The notes under the pieces are model-generated. The model was given only the letters and a program-made list of their open reading frames with translations, did no database searches and was not told the origin of the DNA. 64,000 nucleotides of DNA, taken from contig CAMCUD010000002.1 in NCBI GenBank assembly GCA_945878865.1, positions 62,001 through 126,000 of the forward strand, written 5' to 3'. Numbering within the stretch: position 1 is the stretch's first letter; every line of letters starts with the position of its first letter. The stretch is from Bifidobacterium breve. Its GTDB lineage: Bacteria > Actinomycetota > Thermoleophilia > Solirubrobacterales > Solirubrobacteraceae. The translations under genes were made by a program, and so were the position numbers. Of this stretch, positions 63,480 to 64,000 are shown one piece after another.

Positions 63480-64000
63480 CCGACGACCGCGGGCAGGCCA
63501 CGCTGCTGCTCATCTGGATCCTCATCGGCGTCGCCGCTGCAGTGCTGCTGCTCGGCGGCGTCGCCCGCGGGATCGGCGCGGGCAACGACCGCCAGCGCGC
63601 CGCCGACCTCGCCGCGCTGTCGGCTGCGCGGGCGATGCACGCGCGCTTCGGCGGGCTCTTTGCCTCCGGCGGCACGCACGTCGAGCTCACCGCCTACCGC
63701 CGGGCCGCCGAGGACGCGGCCCGCGAGACCGCCCGCCGTAACGGCGCCGAGCGCGTCGCCGTCTCGTTCCCCGAACGCGACAGCTTCGCGCCGACGCGCG
63801 TGCGGGTCGAGATCCGCGACGCGATCGCGGTGGGAGACGAGGCCGTCACCCATCGCGCCGTCGCGGTGGCCGAGCTGGCTCCCCCGGCGGACGTCGCGTT
63901 CGCCGGCGGTGCGGGGGAGGGCGACTACCGCGGGCCGCTTGCGACTCGCCAGGGCAAGCAGATGCGCCCGGATGTCGCGATCGCGTTCGACCGGATGTAC
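63476..64000 (+). CDS. TadG-like membrane protein, cut by window edge, perhaps fused to an M15-type peptidase
   Basis: The visible 175 residues start with DDRGQATLLLIWILIGVAAAV (broken: GQATLLL begins the helix), as in Tad/Flp pilus proteins, followed by a helical outer part with DLAALSAARAMHA. The last residues, RQGKQMRPDVAIAFDRMY, look like the lead-in of an M15-type peptidase that follows such domains in relatives. The gene continues beyond the window. Confidence 0.65.
   Translation, partial: MTDDRGQATLLLIWILIGVAAAVLLLGGVARGIGAGNDRQRAADLAALSAARAMHARFGGLFASGGTHVELTAYRRAAEDAARETARRNGAERVAVSFPERDSFAPTRVRVEIRDAIAVGDEAVTHRAVAVAELAPPADVAFAGGAGEGDYRGPLATRQGKQMRPDVAIAFDRMY

Overview
The window is a gene-dense stretch of bacterial chromosome of very high GC content. 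Codons almost always end in G or C, spacers are short and genes often overlap at ATGA, GTGA or TGATG junctions. These traits, together with GTG and TTG starts, many apparently leaderless genes, TMEM175, CHAD and Tad pilus genes and Pst/PhoU systems, suggest an Actinomycetota member, most likely of class Thermoleophilia. That placement is inference. I see no rRNA, tRNA, CRISPR array, insertion sequence or prophage.

Layout. 58-4512: acyl-CoA ligase, a PAP2 phosphatase/lipid kinase pair and an unknown gene. 4738-8628: Lon protease, a GSDH-type sugar dehydrogenase and a DoxX-like protein. 8625-10785: TetR regulator divergent from a DHA2 drug exporter, with two matching operators between them. 10831-16256: enoyl-CoA hydratase-like protein, an unknown operon that includes a protein made of about nine short repeats, a GNAT acetyltransferase and an ABC-2 exporter. 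16332-20460: a polyphosphate cassette (ppx, a CHAD domain split over two genes, ppk1). 20559-26886: secreted protein, alcohol-forming fatty acyl-CoA reductase, enoyl-CoA hydratase and ABC-F protein. 26963-29858: operon of ArsB/NhaD-type permease, CBS protein and CPA2 antiporter, the first gene apparently starting at ATC. 29824-37707: GH31 glycosidase divergent from an operon with a PHP-glycosyltransferase fusion, a second GT4, a DUF2334 deacetylase-like protein and a GH63-like hydrolase. 37739-41677: BASS transporter, cyclopropane-fatty-acid synthase, membrane-anchored protein and sulfotransferase-like protein. 41674-61683: a 20 kb phosphate region. 61704-64000: small membrane protein and the start of a TadE/TadG-type locus cut by the window edge.

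The main theme is phosphate. There are two complete pstSCAB sets, a third PstS-like lipoprotein, PhoU, a DUF47 PhoU-like protein, a PhoB/PhoP-type response regulator and two short proteins that consist only of the OmpR-type DNA-binding domain, with nearly the same recognition helix. Arrays of GTTCAC-like units spaced exactly 11 bases apart lie before pstS1 (two arrays), before one DNA-binding-domain gene, before pstS2, before the response regulator, before the PHP-glycosyltransferase operon and, more weakly, before ppk1. They match the layout of actinobacterial PHO boxes. The likely picture is a Pho regulon that joins phosphate uptake, polyphosphate storage, cell-wall hydrolysis and probably envelope glycan or lipid remodelling.

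A second theme is gene starts. More than a dozen genes carry a TANNNT-like -10 element 6-9 bases before the start codon with no Shine-Dalgarno sequence, as expected for leaderless mRNAs. I used this to choose several starts. Two genes seem to lack any ATG, GTG or TTG at the right place and may start at ATC.
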